From: Delphinus delphis
Taxonomy: Eukaryota; Chordata; Mammalia; Artiodactyla; Delphinidae
Reading direction: 5' to 3'
DNA length: 64,000 bases
NCBI RefSeq assembly: GCF_949987515.2
Contig: NC_082684.1
Span: 47,148,006 to 47,212,005 of the forward strand
The position numbers and the translations under genes are program-made. Each line of letters begins with the position of its first letter. Position 1 is the first letter of the stretch. Below the pieces are notes generated by a model. The model made no database searches. It worked only from the letters and a program-made list of their open reading frames with translations, and was not told the DNA's origin. Below are positions 23,611 to 34,439 of the stretch, one piece after another.

Positions 23611-24205
23611 AAGAGGCAGTGTAGTATAATGGCTGGGAGCGAACACTCTGGGTCCAGATTACTTGGATTTGAATCTCTGTTGTGCCACTTTTCAGCTATA
23701 GGATCTTGGGTGAGTTACTTAACTTCTGTGCTTTGATGTTCATATCTATAAAATAGGGATTTTAATGGTATCTATCTCATGGGGTTGCTGTGAGGCTTAA
23801 ATTGGTTGTATTAAAATCATTTGGGGGGGGGCTTCCTGGTGGCGCAGTGGTTAAGAATCCGCCTGCCAGTGCAGGGGACACGGGTTCGAGCCCTGGTCCG
23901 GGAAGATCCCACATGCTGCAGAGCAACTAAGCCTGTGCGCCACAACTACTGAGCCTGTGTGCTGCAACTACTGAAGCCCGCGTGCCTAGAGCCGGTGCTC
24001 CGCAACAAGAGAAGTCACTGCAATGAGAAGCCTGTGCACCGCAGCGAACGGTAGCCCCCGCTCGACGCAACTAGAGAAAGCCCGTGCGCAGCAATGAAGA
24101 TCCAGTGCAGCTAAAAATAAAAATAAATAAATAAAAAATCATTTGGGGGAGTGCCTGGCACACCGTAAGTGCTACATAAATGCTAGCTATTATCATTGTG
24201 GGATA
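23611..24205 (+). mobile_element. MIR SINE split by a CHR SINE
   Basis: The left half has the MIR head and core: AGTGTAGTATAATGGCTGGG, GGATTTGAATCTCTG, GGTGAGTTACTTAACTTCTG and ATAAAATAGGGAT. The right half resumes at 24151 with GAGTGCCTGGCACACCGTAA and the MIR tail ATGCTAGCTATTATCATTG. The interruption is the SINE at 23831-24136. The restored order matches a full-length MIR. Confidence 0.93.
23831..24136 (+). mobile_element. CHR-family SINE, long form, in MIR
   Basis: Long variant with a perfect tRNA-like B-box (GGGTTCGAGCCCTGG) and the repeated body units GCGCCACAACTACTGAGCCTG and GCTGCAACTACTGAAGCCC, ending in an (AAAT)n-type tail. The duplication AAAATCATTTGGGGG is at about 23814-23828 and 24136-24150. 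Both copies are MIR sequence, which orders the events. Confidence 0.96.
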
Positions 24206-24611
24206 ATTTCTGGATAACCTCTGGAGGCCACGAAGATGATGACAGAAATAAGCATTAACTACAAATGACAAACATAAGTTGGGGAATGAACCAGTTCTCA
24301 AAGGAAAAGCATTCTCTGTGATCTGAACAGAGACTAGCAGTCAGGGCAGAGGGCCCAGCATCCTGAGAAGGTAGTGGCGTTTTCTTAAAGGATGAGACAC
24401 TTTAGGCAGCTACCCCAGACACAGCTGTTTCTTGGACAGCTTTTACCTCTGTGAGGACTGAAGGATAAGAGACCAGGAAGCTGCTTGTCCTGTCCAATTT
24501 CATGTGTATGAGTATGAGTGTGTATGTGTGCAGAGGGGGATGGGGACGGAGGGTCTTCCTTCCCCAACGCTTCGTGAGCTAAGCAGAGGTTCTATCAATA
24601 ACTGCATCATT

Positions 24612-24895
24612 GAGACTTCACTGGTGGCACAGTGGTTAAGAATCTGCCTGCCTATGCAGGGGACACGGGTTCGAGCCCTGGTTGGGGAAGATCCCACTTG
24701 ACGCGGAGCAACTAAGCCAGTGTGCCACAACTAATGAAGCCCGCGTGCCACGAGCCCGTGCTCTGCAGCAAGAGAAGCCACCACAATGAGAAGCCCACGC
24801 ACCGCAACGAAGAGTAGCCCCTGCTTGCCGCAACTAGAGAAAGCCCGTGCGCAGCCACGAAGTCCAAATGCAGCCAAAAAAAATAGACAAAAACA
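24612..24895 (+). mobile_element. CHR-family SINE, long form
   Basis: Plus-strand copy starting GAGACTTCACTGGTGGCACA, with B-box GGGTTCGAGCCCTGG and an A-rich tail with interruptions (AAAAAAAATAGAC, AAAAAC). The duplication CTGCATCATT lies at 24602-24611 and 24901-24910. Overlapping open frames on both strands here are SINE artefacts. Confidence 0.95.
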
Positions 24896-25310
24896 AAACA
24901 CTGCATCATTTAAAACGATGCTTCCACTAACTAGGGGGCCTGCCTTAGTTCTTGTTTGGTTCTCACCTTTACCTGGGAGAAACTCATCAGCTGGGGAGAA
25001 GTTACCAAACCTCATTTTGGTTTTTTGCAATGTAAATTCAAGACCCTGAGAATCCTGTTTACCTTTCCTGTTTTGCTCTGTTCTACCTGGCCAGTGACTC
25101 GCACACAAATTTGTTATCACATCATTTCCGCAGAGAACAGAGGCAGCAAAAGGAGATTCAAGGGTACACACATTACAGGGAACGGGCTCTTTCCGCAAAT
25201 GCACGACTGGTAGAGGACATTTTCTAATTTGATTGTATATTTCCAGCATGTATCCATTAAAGGCAGTGCAGTATGTTTACATGAGCTCTGTTTTCTTACA
25301 GTAGTGCTTT

Positions 25311-25508
25311 TTTTTTTTTTTTTTTGCGGTACGCGGGCCCCTCACTGTTGTGGCCTCTCCCGTTGCGGAGCACAGGCTCCGGACGCGCAGGCTCAGCGGC
25401 CATGGCTCACGGGCCCAGCCACTCCGCGGCATGTGGGATCTTCCCGGACCGGGGCACGAACCTGCATCGTCAGGTGGACTCTAAACCACTGCGCCACCAG
25501 GGAAGCCC
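25311..25508 (-). mobile_element. CHR-family SINE, short form, head deletion
   Basis: Minus-strand copy with a T-run and a duplication ACAGTAGTGCTTTTT at 25298-25312 and 25509-25523. Unlike the others, its head lacks about nine bases (the GGGGACACG just before the B-box). This shortens the spacing between the pol III A- and B-boxes. The deletion must have arisen either in the source RNA or after insertion. Confidence 0.95.
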
Positions 25509-25595
25509 ACAGTAGTGCTTTTTGAATATTTTCCCTCTGGCCTGAGGATTCCTGTGCATACCCTCCAACCAAACAAAAAAACAAAACAAAAAACT

Positions 25596-25607
25596 CAAGC
25601 AGAGGGC
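25596..25607 (+). promoter_or_regulatory. weak CTCF-like site
   Basis: CAAGCAGAGGGC matches the core consensus CCASYAGRKGGC at 11 of 12 positions and continues AGCC. It lies in non-repeat sequence next to the SINE cluster, on the strand opposite to the stronger site at 11240. Speculative. Confidence 0.25.
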
Positions 25608-25825
25608 AGCCAACTGGAGGAACGAGGTTGAATCAGCAAAATATTGTGCCCAGGAGGGATTTAGCTACAGATAAAATAGAGAAATAAGGCCAGAGGGGCT
25701 AGTCAGAGAGTGGCCCTCGAGCTACCTAGGAGGGCAAGGACGTCATTGTGGAAAGAGTCCCTAGCTCCTTGATTGGAAGAGGGTTCAGGATATTGATTTA
25801 TTTTTTTTAGGCAAAATTTTGAAAA

Positions 25826-26175
25826 GTGATATTTTTAAAAATTCAATTTATCATAACCTTAAAAAGCATAAAGTACTTAGGAATAAACTTCTCAAAAGGC
25901 ATGGAAGTCCCCTACCCTGAAAACTACAAACCATTGCTGAAAACAATTAATGAAGACCTAAATAAATGGAGAAAATATATATGTTCATGGGTCAGAAATC
26001 CAATGTTGTTCAGCTGTCAATTCTCCCCAGATTGGTCTATAGAGTCAATGTAAGTCCAATAAAAATTCCAACTGAAATTTTTGGGGTTAAAAAATCGACA
26101 AGGTGAGTCTAACATTTATATAAAAAAACCAAAGGTCCTTGAATAGCCAAAATGATCTTGAAGAGGAAGTATTTC
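25826..26175 (+). mobile_element. L1 ORF2 remnant
   Basis: Degenerate plus-strand copy of the L1 reverse-transcriptase C-terminal part. TACTTAGGAATAAACTTC reads YLGINF. TGGGTCAGAAATCC and CAATGTAAGTCCAATAAAAA follow in the L1 order, then CTTGAATAGCCAAAATGATC, the WIAKAIL-like segment. A frame of 75 codons survives at 25826-26053, but the element is dead. Confidence 0.85.
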
Positions 26176-27999
26176 ATATACTTTAGATATTGATGACAAA
26201 TGCTATTGTTTAGTTTAATGATTTTAAGGTTCCTTTGGGGAAAATGTTAAAATACTAACTGATATGCCTAAGGGGGTTATTTTTGGTTTTCACCTTCTGT
26301 ATGTATTTTACTGGTGGTTAATACTGAAAAGTAACGCAGTTATGACTGCATTTGGGTCTTAGTTGGCTGACTTCTTAATTCGAAAGCTAGATAGGGTTGA
26401 GGTGGAGGTAGGCGCCAACAAGACAGATGATTTCCCTGCATGCTTCTGTTAGTTTCTAAGCGTATAGGCAAAAATTTAGCTCTAGCATACACAACTCTCT
26501 AAATTTACTAACAAAATCCCTGTGTAAATCTTAAAAGGTGGTTTATATTTATAACTGCTTCCTAACGTCTTCCCTCCTTCGGTTCTCTCTTTAGACATGC
26601 TAACCATAGGGTTTAGAAAACTGGGGCTGTTTAGAGAACGTTAGAGAATACTGGATTAAGGCCAGGATGTGTTAAACTTCTAAATGTAAATATCTACTAA
26701 CATCCCATGCTGAGTGGGAGTGCAGCTAGCATTTATATTTACCATTGGTTTCCATAAATTCACATTAGCTGGCCTGCAAAGTTAATCTGGATACAAAACT
26801 TGAATGGAACTCCTTTACTATGTAAAGTCTGTGAGTGGATGTGAATGGTGATGACAGCAGCTAGAATAACAAAATTGAGGAGAGGAAAAAGGATAGCACA
26901 GCTCTCATCCTGAGCTCAATTGTTGCTAATTGGAGGACCAGTCTCAATATCCAGGCAGCTTGTTTTGGGCTCAAATGGCAGACAGATGCTCTAAAGCCCT
27001 TGGGCTCAGGTATCTTATAATTGTGGATCCAGCCAAGGACAAATTTGATTTGTAGCCACATTTTGACCTCTCTATAGTGCAAAGTGCTGGGACTTGTTCC
27101 CACTTTGCCCCTCTCTTTCAGATTGTTTCCATCACAGTTCCCCACTCCCAACTGCTTGTCAATTTCCAGAACTACGTCCATATTTTACTAACAGTCCTCA
27201 AGAGATTGAATTCCAGAAAGAATGATGGGAAAGAAATGAGACCAGAGGAGAAGGCAGGGCAGACTCATTGTAAAGGTCACTATGAAACTGACCCACTGGC
27301 TATTTGGGGGCAGAAAACACACAACATTCACTTGGGAGGTATTACACTTCTTGGAAGACCATGTCTGCCTCTCTAGTGCACATTTTATATAGGTAAAACC
27401 GAACTTAAAGAAGAGTGAAGGCAAGTTTGAAGGGAAAGAATGTCATGAGAGCAAGACAATTTATGCTCGGTGTATAAGGGGGTTGTGTTTGGTGACAGTT
27501 GAGAAGTTTCATAAACTAAATCATGTATCATGAGTTTCAAATTTTCAGTGACCAGATGTCACAATTACCTCTCATAAAATTATGAGGACCCTGTAAATGC
27601 TGTCACCGATATGTGTGCCCTTGGGTATTTACCTTAAAAATAGCTCATATTGATGATTAGGCTTATGGGTAGGCACCCTGAGAAGCTGTCTATCCCGATT
27701 AGGACACAGCCTTCGCATTAGAGCTCCCTCACCACACACGCTAATGCACTTTGCATACAAACATCAGGGCACTAATTAAAACTTCTGCAGATTTCTTTAT
27801 TCAGGTTAGAACAAAATAGCCCCAGGCATCTGCCCTTTCTCTTTAAACACTGTAGTTGGCCATTACAAGGAAAAAGAAATATTTGTGAAAGAAATTTCTA
27901 AGAAAGAAATATTTGTGAAATTGTAAGAGATAACATGCATCTTTCCTTATACCTCATACTGATCTTACCCCCTCTAGATACGTGCTGTTGAGGAGTTAC
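26176..27999. other. unique non-coding DNA
   Basis: About 1.8 kb with no recognised repeat family. It contains two copies of a 17-mer (AAGAAATATTTGTGAAA at 27874 and 27904) and an A/T-rich block with homeodomain-like TAATTA near 27772-27777. Minus- and plus-strand frames of about 100 codons overlap each other and have no protein-like features. Confidence 0.45.
27874..27920 (+). repeat. 17-bp direct repeat, 30-bp period
   Basis: AAGAAATATTTGTGAAA occurs at 27874-27890 and 27904-27920. It looks like a local duplication by replication slippage. Confidence 0.85.
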
Positions 28000-28275
28000 T
28001 ACTTGTGGCCACTGAGCTCTCAAAATATGGCTAGTCCAAACTGAAATGTGCTGTAATTATAAAATGCACACTAGACTTTAAAGATTTAGTGTAAAAAAAA
28101 GTAAGCTATCTTCTGAATAATTTTTATATTGTTACATGTTAAATAGTTTGGATACATCGGGTTAAATACAATGCTAATTTTTTTAACCTTTTTTAACAGT
28201 GGCTACTAGAATTTTAAAAGCACATATGTGGCTCGCATTGTATTTCCATGGAGAGCACTGTTCTAGGTTTTTAAC
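28000..28275 (+). mobile_element. ancient MER-type repeat
   Basis: Matches a common mammalian interspersed repeat: TTGTGGCCACTGAGCTCTCA, ATATGGCTAGTCCAAACTG, AACAGTGGCTACTAGAATTT and GGAGAGCACTGTTCTAGG. It is probably a DNA transposon, but I do not recall the family name with certainty. Confidence 0.6.
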
Positions 28276-29125
28276 ATAAGAAACTTGTAAAAAGAAAGTG
28301 ATCAACAGGCAAGATACTGATTCAAGATATTTCTCTTATCTAAACAGTTAATATTTACTCAAAACCAACTATGTGACCAACACTTTGCTAAATGTAAAGG
28401 AGCTTACGATTTCAGCAGGAAGAACACTAAAAGGCACTAGTGTCTAGTCACTTCTTAGCTGGAGATTGGAAATGAAGGGTATTATACCTACAGTACTTTC
28501 ACATGATTCCACGATGAATCAGATGAGCCAGGGAAAAGTTACACGAAGAGACAAAACCATGGGATCTCAGAATCTGGAGCAAGTTCAAACCTTGGTGGTA
28601 ACCGATTCCAAAGCTTTCATTTTAAAAAGGCTTGGTTGAGGGGTGGGAGAGGGGATGCTACGAAGCCTTCTCTGTCTAGGAAGAGTGACTTGCCCAAGGC
28701 TACACAGAATCTATTTTTGGTCTCTGCAGACCAGTCAGAAAAAAGCATCCTTCTGGGCAGACCAATCAGAAAATGGCCCCTCCTCTTTAGGTGAACCCTG
28801 GGCTTGGTGAGAACAGTAGGGGCTTGGTTTCTGTTTGGCCAAACACCTCTGTATACAAATACAGGCAGAGGCCCTGAGAAAGGTCACTTTCCTCTGATCC
28901 TCTCATCACAGTTAGGATAGTTCCAGCTTTTCAAAGTTTTACTTTTTCCCCCTTCTAAGGGTCACTGTAGGAAAGCAATACGACTGTCACAGTCCTTGTT
29001 GATTTCAGGTTGTAAGGAAATCCCTTTATTATTTCGGTTGTTTCAGGAGTTTCAAAGGTATGCTTCAACCTTCCTAAGTGTGATGTGAATCCATGTTCCT
29101 TATTAAAAATATGTTTAATATTTTT
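28276..29125. other. unique DNA with a possible MIR scrap
   Basis: No gene recognised. GTGACTTGCCCAAGGCTACA at about 28686-28705 resembles a reversed MIR core, but the match is short. Confidence 0.4.
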
Positions 29126-29127
29126 AT

Positions 29128-29452
29128 ACAGGCATATCTCATTTTACTGTGCTTTGCTTTATTGTACTTCCATTGTGTTTTGAAGAGTTTTTTTTTTTTT
29201 AAACAAATTGAAGGTTTGTGGCAACCCTGCATTGTCAGACGATGGTTGGCATTTTTTAAACAAAGTATTTTAAAATTAAGGTATATACATTTTTTAAGAC
29301 ATAGGACTGTTGCACACTTAATAGACTGTAGTATGATGTAAACATTTCTATGCACTGGGAAACCAAAATATTTGTATGACTTTATTGTGCTATTCACTTG
29401 ATTGTGGTGGTCTGGAGTGAATCCCTGATATCTCCAAGGTACGCTTGTATTT
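29128..29452 (+). mobile_element. Tigger-type DNA transposon MITE
   Basis: Internally deleted relative of Tigger1 (mariner/pogo superfamily). The left end ACAGGCATATCTCATTTTAC and right end ATCTCCAAGGTACGCTTGTA are imperfect terminal inverted repeats. Next to the left end is AATTGAAGGTTTGTGGCAAC; towards the right are TAATAGACTGTAGTATGATG and GCACTGGGAAACCAAAATAT. Both are canonical Tigger1 flanks. The roughly 2-kb transposase gene between them is missing, so the copy was mobilised in trans. The 153-codon minus-strand frame across it is incidental. Confidence 0.92.
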
Positions 29453-29744
29453 TTTAAAGTTAAATGAAGAACTTTACAATCATATATAACAGGATTTTTG
29501 GTACAGTACTTTTGTGTTATCAGGAAACCCATCAAGTTTTGGATTTATAAACCCAGTATTTGATTATAGGCCATTGCAGCACGAAGTTGAATTAACCTGT
29601 GGGAGCCAGTGTTTTGGGGTTTTTTTGGGTGTAATCCAAGATTTTTTTACTTTTTAAGTTTTAAAAAATTGTTTGTAAGGTGATAAACTCACTTCTTGAG
29701 GGCTCACTTTGAGGCCTGCCACTATCATTTACCTTTCCCCTCAG

Positions 29745-29995
29745 CTTTGAGATATAATTGACACATAACATTATGGAAGTTTAAGGCTTGCAATGTGTTG
29801 TTTTGATATATCTATAAATTGCAAAGTGATTACCATCATGGTTTTAGTAACCACCTCCACTGTGTCACAGAGTTACCATATCTTTTTTTGTGGTGAGAAT
29901 ATTTGAAATCTACTCTTAGCAACATTCAAGTACACAATCTTTATATTAATCTTAAGTTCTCATTTTGATCTTAGGCATTTTCACCCCCTAAAGTT
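29745..29995. mobile_element. old L1 3' region
   Basis: GAGATATAATTGACACATAA, AAGTTTAAGGCTTGCAATGT, GATTACCATCATGG, TTGTGGTGAGAATATTTGAA and TCTACTCTTAGCAACATTCA follow the order of a common old mammalian L1 3' untranslated segment. Strand is not assigned with confidence. Confidence 0.65.
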
Positions 29996-30049
29996 AACAT
30001 TTTTTTTCTTCTAACTTTAAGGAAATAGGAAATGTATGTATGAATTGTT

Positions 30050-30247
30050 TTTTAATTTTTTAAAAAATATTTATTTATTTATTTGGTTGTGCTGCATCTT
30101 AGTTACTACATGTGGGCTCCTTAGTTGTGGCATGCAAACTCTTAGTTGCAGCACGCATGTGAGATCTAGTTCCCTGGCCAGGGATCGAACTCAGGCCCCC
30201 TGCATTGGGAGCATGGAGTCTTAGCCACTGCACTGCCAGGGAATTCC
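30050..30247 (-). mobile_element. tRNA-derived SINE, older CHR-like
   Basis: Minus-strand element with the body GGTTGTGCTGCATCTTAG, then GTTCCCTGGCCAGGGATCGA and the head CACTGCACTGCCAGGGAATT. It is diverged from the main CHR copies and similar in build to the one at 19522-19672. Its tail is ATTTATTT-rich, and the flanking duplication is not clear. Confidence 0.88.
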
Positions 30248-31329
30248 CTGAATTTTTATTTCTATGGGTTCTTCTTTAAGATCCATTTCCCTTAATAGTT
30301 AATAATTTTTCGATCCTTTTTGAAGCTATGAATTGCCATTACTCATGGTTTGTATTCAGTAATTTCTAGATAATTATTTTTGTTTCTTTGAAATTTTTGC
30401 TAATAATTTAAGATTGAAGACTTTTTCTCCGCACATAGATTTCTAATTTTGGATCTCACTGCTTATTTCTATAAACTACGGTCTTGAAAATAATTTCTCC
30501 CATTTTCTTGATGCAGTTAAGTTGCAGAAGTTGGTCACTGATTTTGTTCCTGTTTGTTTATAGAAGGCTTATTTCTTTGTGATTGACCTTATTCATCATC
30601 TTTGATGAATAACTTTCCAATTGGAATATAATTGTTTTCTGGCTTTTGTATATTATTGATAACCAAAATATTAGTTTCTTATGGGCAAGTTGCATTTACA
30701 TACAGTAAGCTCTCTGTTTCTAAACTCCAAACACCTAGAAAGTCATTTTTAAAAGATTCTTTTAGTCATATTTTAAAAAATGATCCCCAAATTTTATAAT
30801 GTTTCAAAATGCTTTGATAAATGTATTACAAGAGAATGATGTTCAAGAGCTTCGGGATTATGGATTATTGCTTTCTAATATGGTATATAAATTGAATAAA
30901 ATGTTCTGAACCTGGATTTCATGGCTTTTGTGGACTCCCTCTCATTGACTTCGTTTTCACACTTCCTATAGAGTAACTCGCAGTTTGCCGGAATATTAAA
31001 TTAGCCAGAATATCCCATTTCCAACCCCAAGAACAACAGAATCAACAAACTCCCCTAGGTTTAGTAATGTATTCTTCCTTCCATTCAGAATACACCAACT
31101 TACTGAAACAGTCCCAACATTTAGATCATAGAGTCGAACGGTACCACCCCAGATTTAGATGCTGCCCGATTTAACCTCAAAACTGATTCTCAGTGTCTGT
31201 AGACTAATAGTCCAGTGTGACTGACTGACCTAATGGTACCTGGAGGGATAAATGTCGTGAGCGACTATTCCATAGTAAAGGAAACAAAACTCGCTGTGAT
31301 CTCCGTTAACACCACCCCAAATTATACAT
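30248..31329. other. AT-rich non-coding DNA
   Basis: No confident family. Parts of 30250-30600 may continue an old L1, but I cannot support it. No coding frame. Confidence 0.4.
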
Positions 31330-31485
31330 TGGTAGTGTCTGTTTCCCCAACCAGATTGTGAGCCTGGGGTGTGTCCTGAGGTTGTTATAGTCTACTTTGT
31401 TTTCCCTGATTCATCTAGCCCAGGGCTTTGCATGTGGTGAGCACTCAGAAATGTTTATGAATTAGAAATAGATAAACATTTAAAA
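31330..31485 (+). mobile_element. L2 3'-end fragment
   Basis: CCAACCAGATTGTGAGCCTG, CCCAGGGCTTTGCATGTGGT and GAGCACTCAGAAATGTTTAT correspond to the L2 end (AGACTGTGAGCTCC, AGTGCCTGGCACA, GTGCTCAATAAATGTTT). Confidence 0.7.
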
Positions 31486-31837
31486 TGGGCTTTGGAAAGC
31501 ACTTCCTCTACAGATGCGGCACTGGGTGTCCGCTGGTGCCAGTGAGGCCTCCCAGAGCTCTCTCCTCTGCACACAGCCCTGTGTTCAACAGAACTAGAGA
31601 AGATGGAAGAAGTACGGGGTCCTGGGTCTGCTCAGGGCCTGAGACTGCAACGTAGGGACCCTCCAGCGAAGAGCACAGCAAGGGATGGAGGGCGGGGAGA
31701 AGTGTTCTGGTGGAGAAGCCTTGGTTTCCAGTCAGGACCTGGTGCTTCCAGGGGCAGTTCTCACTTATTTTGGGGTTTCCTTTTCACATCTATCAAAAAT
31801 AGGTATATATTGTGGGCTAGTATATAGGATAAGAGAC
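31486..31837. other. unclassified non-coding DNA
   Basis: GC-richer than its surroundings, with two short frames in different registers. Nothing recognised. Confidence 0.4.
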
Positions 31838-32010
31838 CAGTGCTCTGCAAATGTCAGTACGCACACGAATCTGATGGGCTGGGCATCCTGTTAAAATGCA
31901 GATTCTGAGTCTTAGGTCTCAGGTGGCGTCTGACATGCTCTGTCTCTAGCTAGTTCCCGTATGATGCCCACACTGAGGATCCATGGACCCCACTTTGAGC
32001 AGAGACCGGG
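31838..32010 (+). mobile_element. MER5A-like hAT MITE
   Basis: Left end AGTGCTCTGCAAATGTCAGT, core CTGTTAAAATGCAGATTCTG, and right end ACCCCACTTTGAGCAGAGAC are recognisable as the MER5A plan, with imperfect inverted ends (CTCTGCAAA and TTTGAGCAGAG). Confidence 0.72.
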
Positions 32011-32841
32011 GACCCGTTTAATTCATCCCTGCGTGTCTAATCCTGTGAATGCAATAGAGCAGGCCCTTAATAACTACCTGCTGAAAAAAAAATTTCTATA
32101 TTACATACCAAAGCTGTATAGCTTTCAGTTCAGAACCAGGCCCTTAGAGGAGGAAAAGGAGGATTTTGAATTCCAAACACTTTACTTTTAATATCAAAAG
32201 CCTGGTGGACTGAGAGCACAGAAAGTTTACCAGGAGGCACGCAGTTGGGAACCACCGCTGGTTTTGGCTCAAAAATACTTCGAGGTCATCCAACGGTGAA
32301 GAAGGAAGGATGGGAGACACAATGACAGGTGAAGTCCGAGTGGATGCCTAAGAAAGGGTCCCTGCAAACTGCATGCTTCAGGGGTCAGGCCCCAGAGGGA
32401 GTTCCAGAGCAGCAAGGACAATTTCTCCATCTCCCAGGGCAGTGCCTGAGGAATGGATCCCTAAGGTGAGGACAGCCTCATGGAGCTGAGCCCCCTGAGA
32501 GAACTTAAACTGGCAAGTGCAAGAGTTCCAGAAGTTGGGCTTGTGATCTAAGTCGTGTGCTACGTAAGTTAGCAAGAAATAAAATATTGTTATTGTGTAT
32601 CTCTGTGGTGCATCAGCGAATTTTAAATTTGCTCCCGATGTCTGATATTGGGCTGCACCTGAGGTGGAAAACAAGAGGCAAACAGAAGGGTGAAGTAAAC
32701 AGAAGAGCCACGGAAGATGCCAGACAACTGTTGCGTGGATGAATAGCAGTTTCCCAAGTGTCTCCTCCCTGGCTGATCTAATGCATTGCACTTATTCGAT
32801 TATGAACGTAAGCGGTTGGGAGGATGAAACATTCCCAAGAA
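32011..32841. other. unclassified non-coding DNA
   Basis: No repeat recognised. It carries a 137-codon minus-strand frame (32378-32791) with leucine-rich stretches. No homologue is recognised and no exon signals frame it, so it is not annotated as a gene. Confidence 0.4.
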
Positions 32842-32856
32842 CTCCAGCAGGTCTTT

Positions 32857-33064
32857 TTTTTTTTCTTTTTTTTGCGGTACGCGGGCCTCTCACTGTTGTG
32901 GCCTCTCCCATTGCGGAGCACAGGCTCTGGATGCGCTGGCTCAGCGGCCATGGCTCACGGGCACAGCCGTTCCACAGCACATGGGATCTTCCCGGACCGA
33001 GGCATGAACCCGTGTCCCCTGCATCGGCAGGCGGACTCTCAACCACGGCGCCACCAGGGAAACC
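32857..33064 (-). mobile_element. CHR-family SINE, short form
   Basis: Minus-strand copy with a perfect 15-bp duplication CTCCAGCAGGTCTTT at 32842-32856 and 33065-33079. The right end reads CCACGGCGCCACCAGGGAAA. Several C-to-T and G-to-A changes at CpG sites fit methylation decay. Confidence 0.96.
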
Positions 33065-33079
33065 CTCCAGCAGGTCTTT

Positions 33080-34439
33080 GGTGACCCAGGCAAGTAGAAA
33101 TGTTCAAATGTGGAAGTCACATGCCCCTCACAGGTTGTCCTCACGGAGGACCAGAACCGATACAAGGTCACTCTCAAAGACGGGGTTCAGACAGATCCTA
33201 TTCCAGATACGTGAAGAAGCGGGGGCAGACATAGCAGAAGACCTGCCTTAAAGAAATCGTGCTGAAGAGAGTGGAGTGCTTTCGTTTGTTTACTTGTTTT
33301 TAACTATGAACCACTTGAAAGCCACATGCCAAGGTTGGCATTGTCTGCTATGCAATACCTCCCACCCCACCCTCAGCAGGATGCTGTGTTCCATCCTCCT
33401 TTACCCCACAAGATGAATGGGGAGTCTGAGAACCCAGCTCAAGACGTGCTGGACTCTCACAGGCATGAGTCCAGTTGCAACATCTGATGGCTTGGGAGGG
33501 GCGTCTTCTACCCCAGCCTCCTCTGGAGCTCCTGCACCACCCAAGCGGACAACTGGGGGAGTGGGTGGGATCATATATCAAGTAATGGCAGGACCCTGGG
33601 GCCCTGGACCTTTAAAAGGAGAGGACTCAGAACTTGGTGCCCTGGAAGATCATGGACGGTTATGCTTCTAATACTTTGTCTCTTTGCTAATTTCCTCAAG
33701 CTTTGATCTCAGCATTGTCCCAGGACCTTGGAACGCCAGGCTTCTACTTGCGCTGGGTGAAACCCTTAGCTGGTAACAGTTCAGATTCCCAGGTCTGACC
33801 GCAAACTTGGTGATAAATGTCCGGGATTTCTGGATACACGTCCAGAAAACGTTTTCTCTCCTTCCTCCTTCCCTCCCTCCCCCTTTTCTCCCTTTTTTCT
33901 GATTCACCTCTTTCTTCCCCCTTGGATAGAGTTAGGCAGCATGGTGTTTGCGATATCTCTGGCCATGCTCCTCACTCCTCTTTGGCCTCACAGACCAGAC
34001 TTTGATGTCCTGCCCAGGCACGCCTAGCAACTATCCCTTCCCCAGGTTTTTTTTTGCCTTTGTTATTTGTCTCAGCCAAAGCCTCGCAACTGTAGCAAAA
34101 TACAGAGAGAGGAGGGCTGAAGGCCACCCTTGGGAGAAAGCCCAGATGGGGATCATGGTGACTGGCAGCCACAGAGGAGAAGCCAGAGGGGTGGTGAGAG
34201 AGTCAAAGGATTAGCATTTCAGAGGCAAGGAGAGCCATTTAGGGAGGGAGGTAAGCATCAGTGCCGATCTTTGCAGACACGCTATCTGTAGAAATGTCAA
34301 AGGGAACGTGTACCTTTTGAGGAAGGGCGTTTTATTGCCGAGGGGGTGGTGCAAAGGGCGGCCAGGTAACAGGGGTAAAGGAACTTATGAGAAAGCCTCA
34401 TTTAAAAGGAAAGGAAATTGCTTCCCAGTATGGCTACTA
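33080..34439. other. unclassified non-coding DNA
   Basis: No gene recognised. 33135-33216 reads as an open stretch (VVLTEDQNRYKVTLKDG...) but lacks clear splice context. A CCTT-rich low-complexity patch lies at 33857-33900. Confidence 0.4.

Noticed and set aside
23831..23910. SINE heads as functional tRNA genes
   Set aside because: They have tRNA-like A- and B-boxes but do not end in a tRNA acceptor stem; they run on into the SINE body and A-tail.
24731..25249. 172-codon minus-strand frame
   Set aside because: Its C-terminal part is an antisense reading of a SINE and the remainder has no protein-like features or splice context.
21047..25508. Regularly spaced similar sequences as a CRISPR-like or tandem array
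   Set aside because: The repeats are about 200-300 bp SINEs, on both strands, each with its own target-site duplication.
29074..29535. 153-codon minus-strand frame
   Set aside because: It covers the Tigger MITE in antisense and has no transposase motifs.
32378..32791. 137-codon minus-strand frame in non-repeat DNA
   Set aside because: No family recognised and no splice framing. A frame of this length is not rare by chance across 64 kb on six frames.
33135..33216. Exon-like reading VVLTEDQNRYKVTLKDG
   Set aside because: CAG precedes it but there is no convincing polypyrimidine acceptor, and the frame stops soon after with no donor at a sensible place.
32739..33251. 170-codon plus-strand frame
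   Set aside because: The middle third is the SINE at 32857-33064; the ends are unrelated and lack exon signals.
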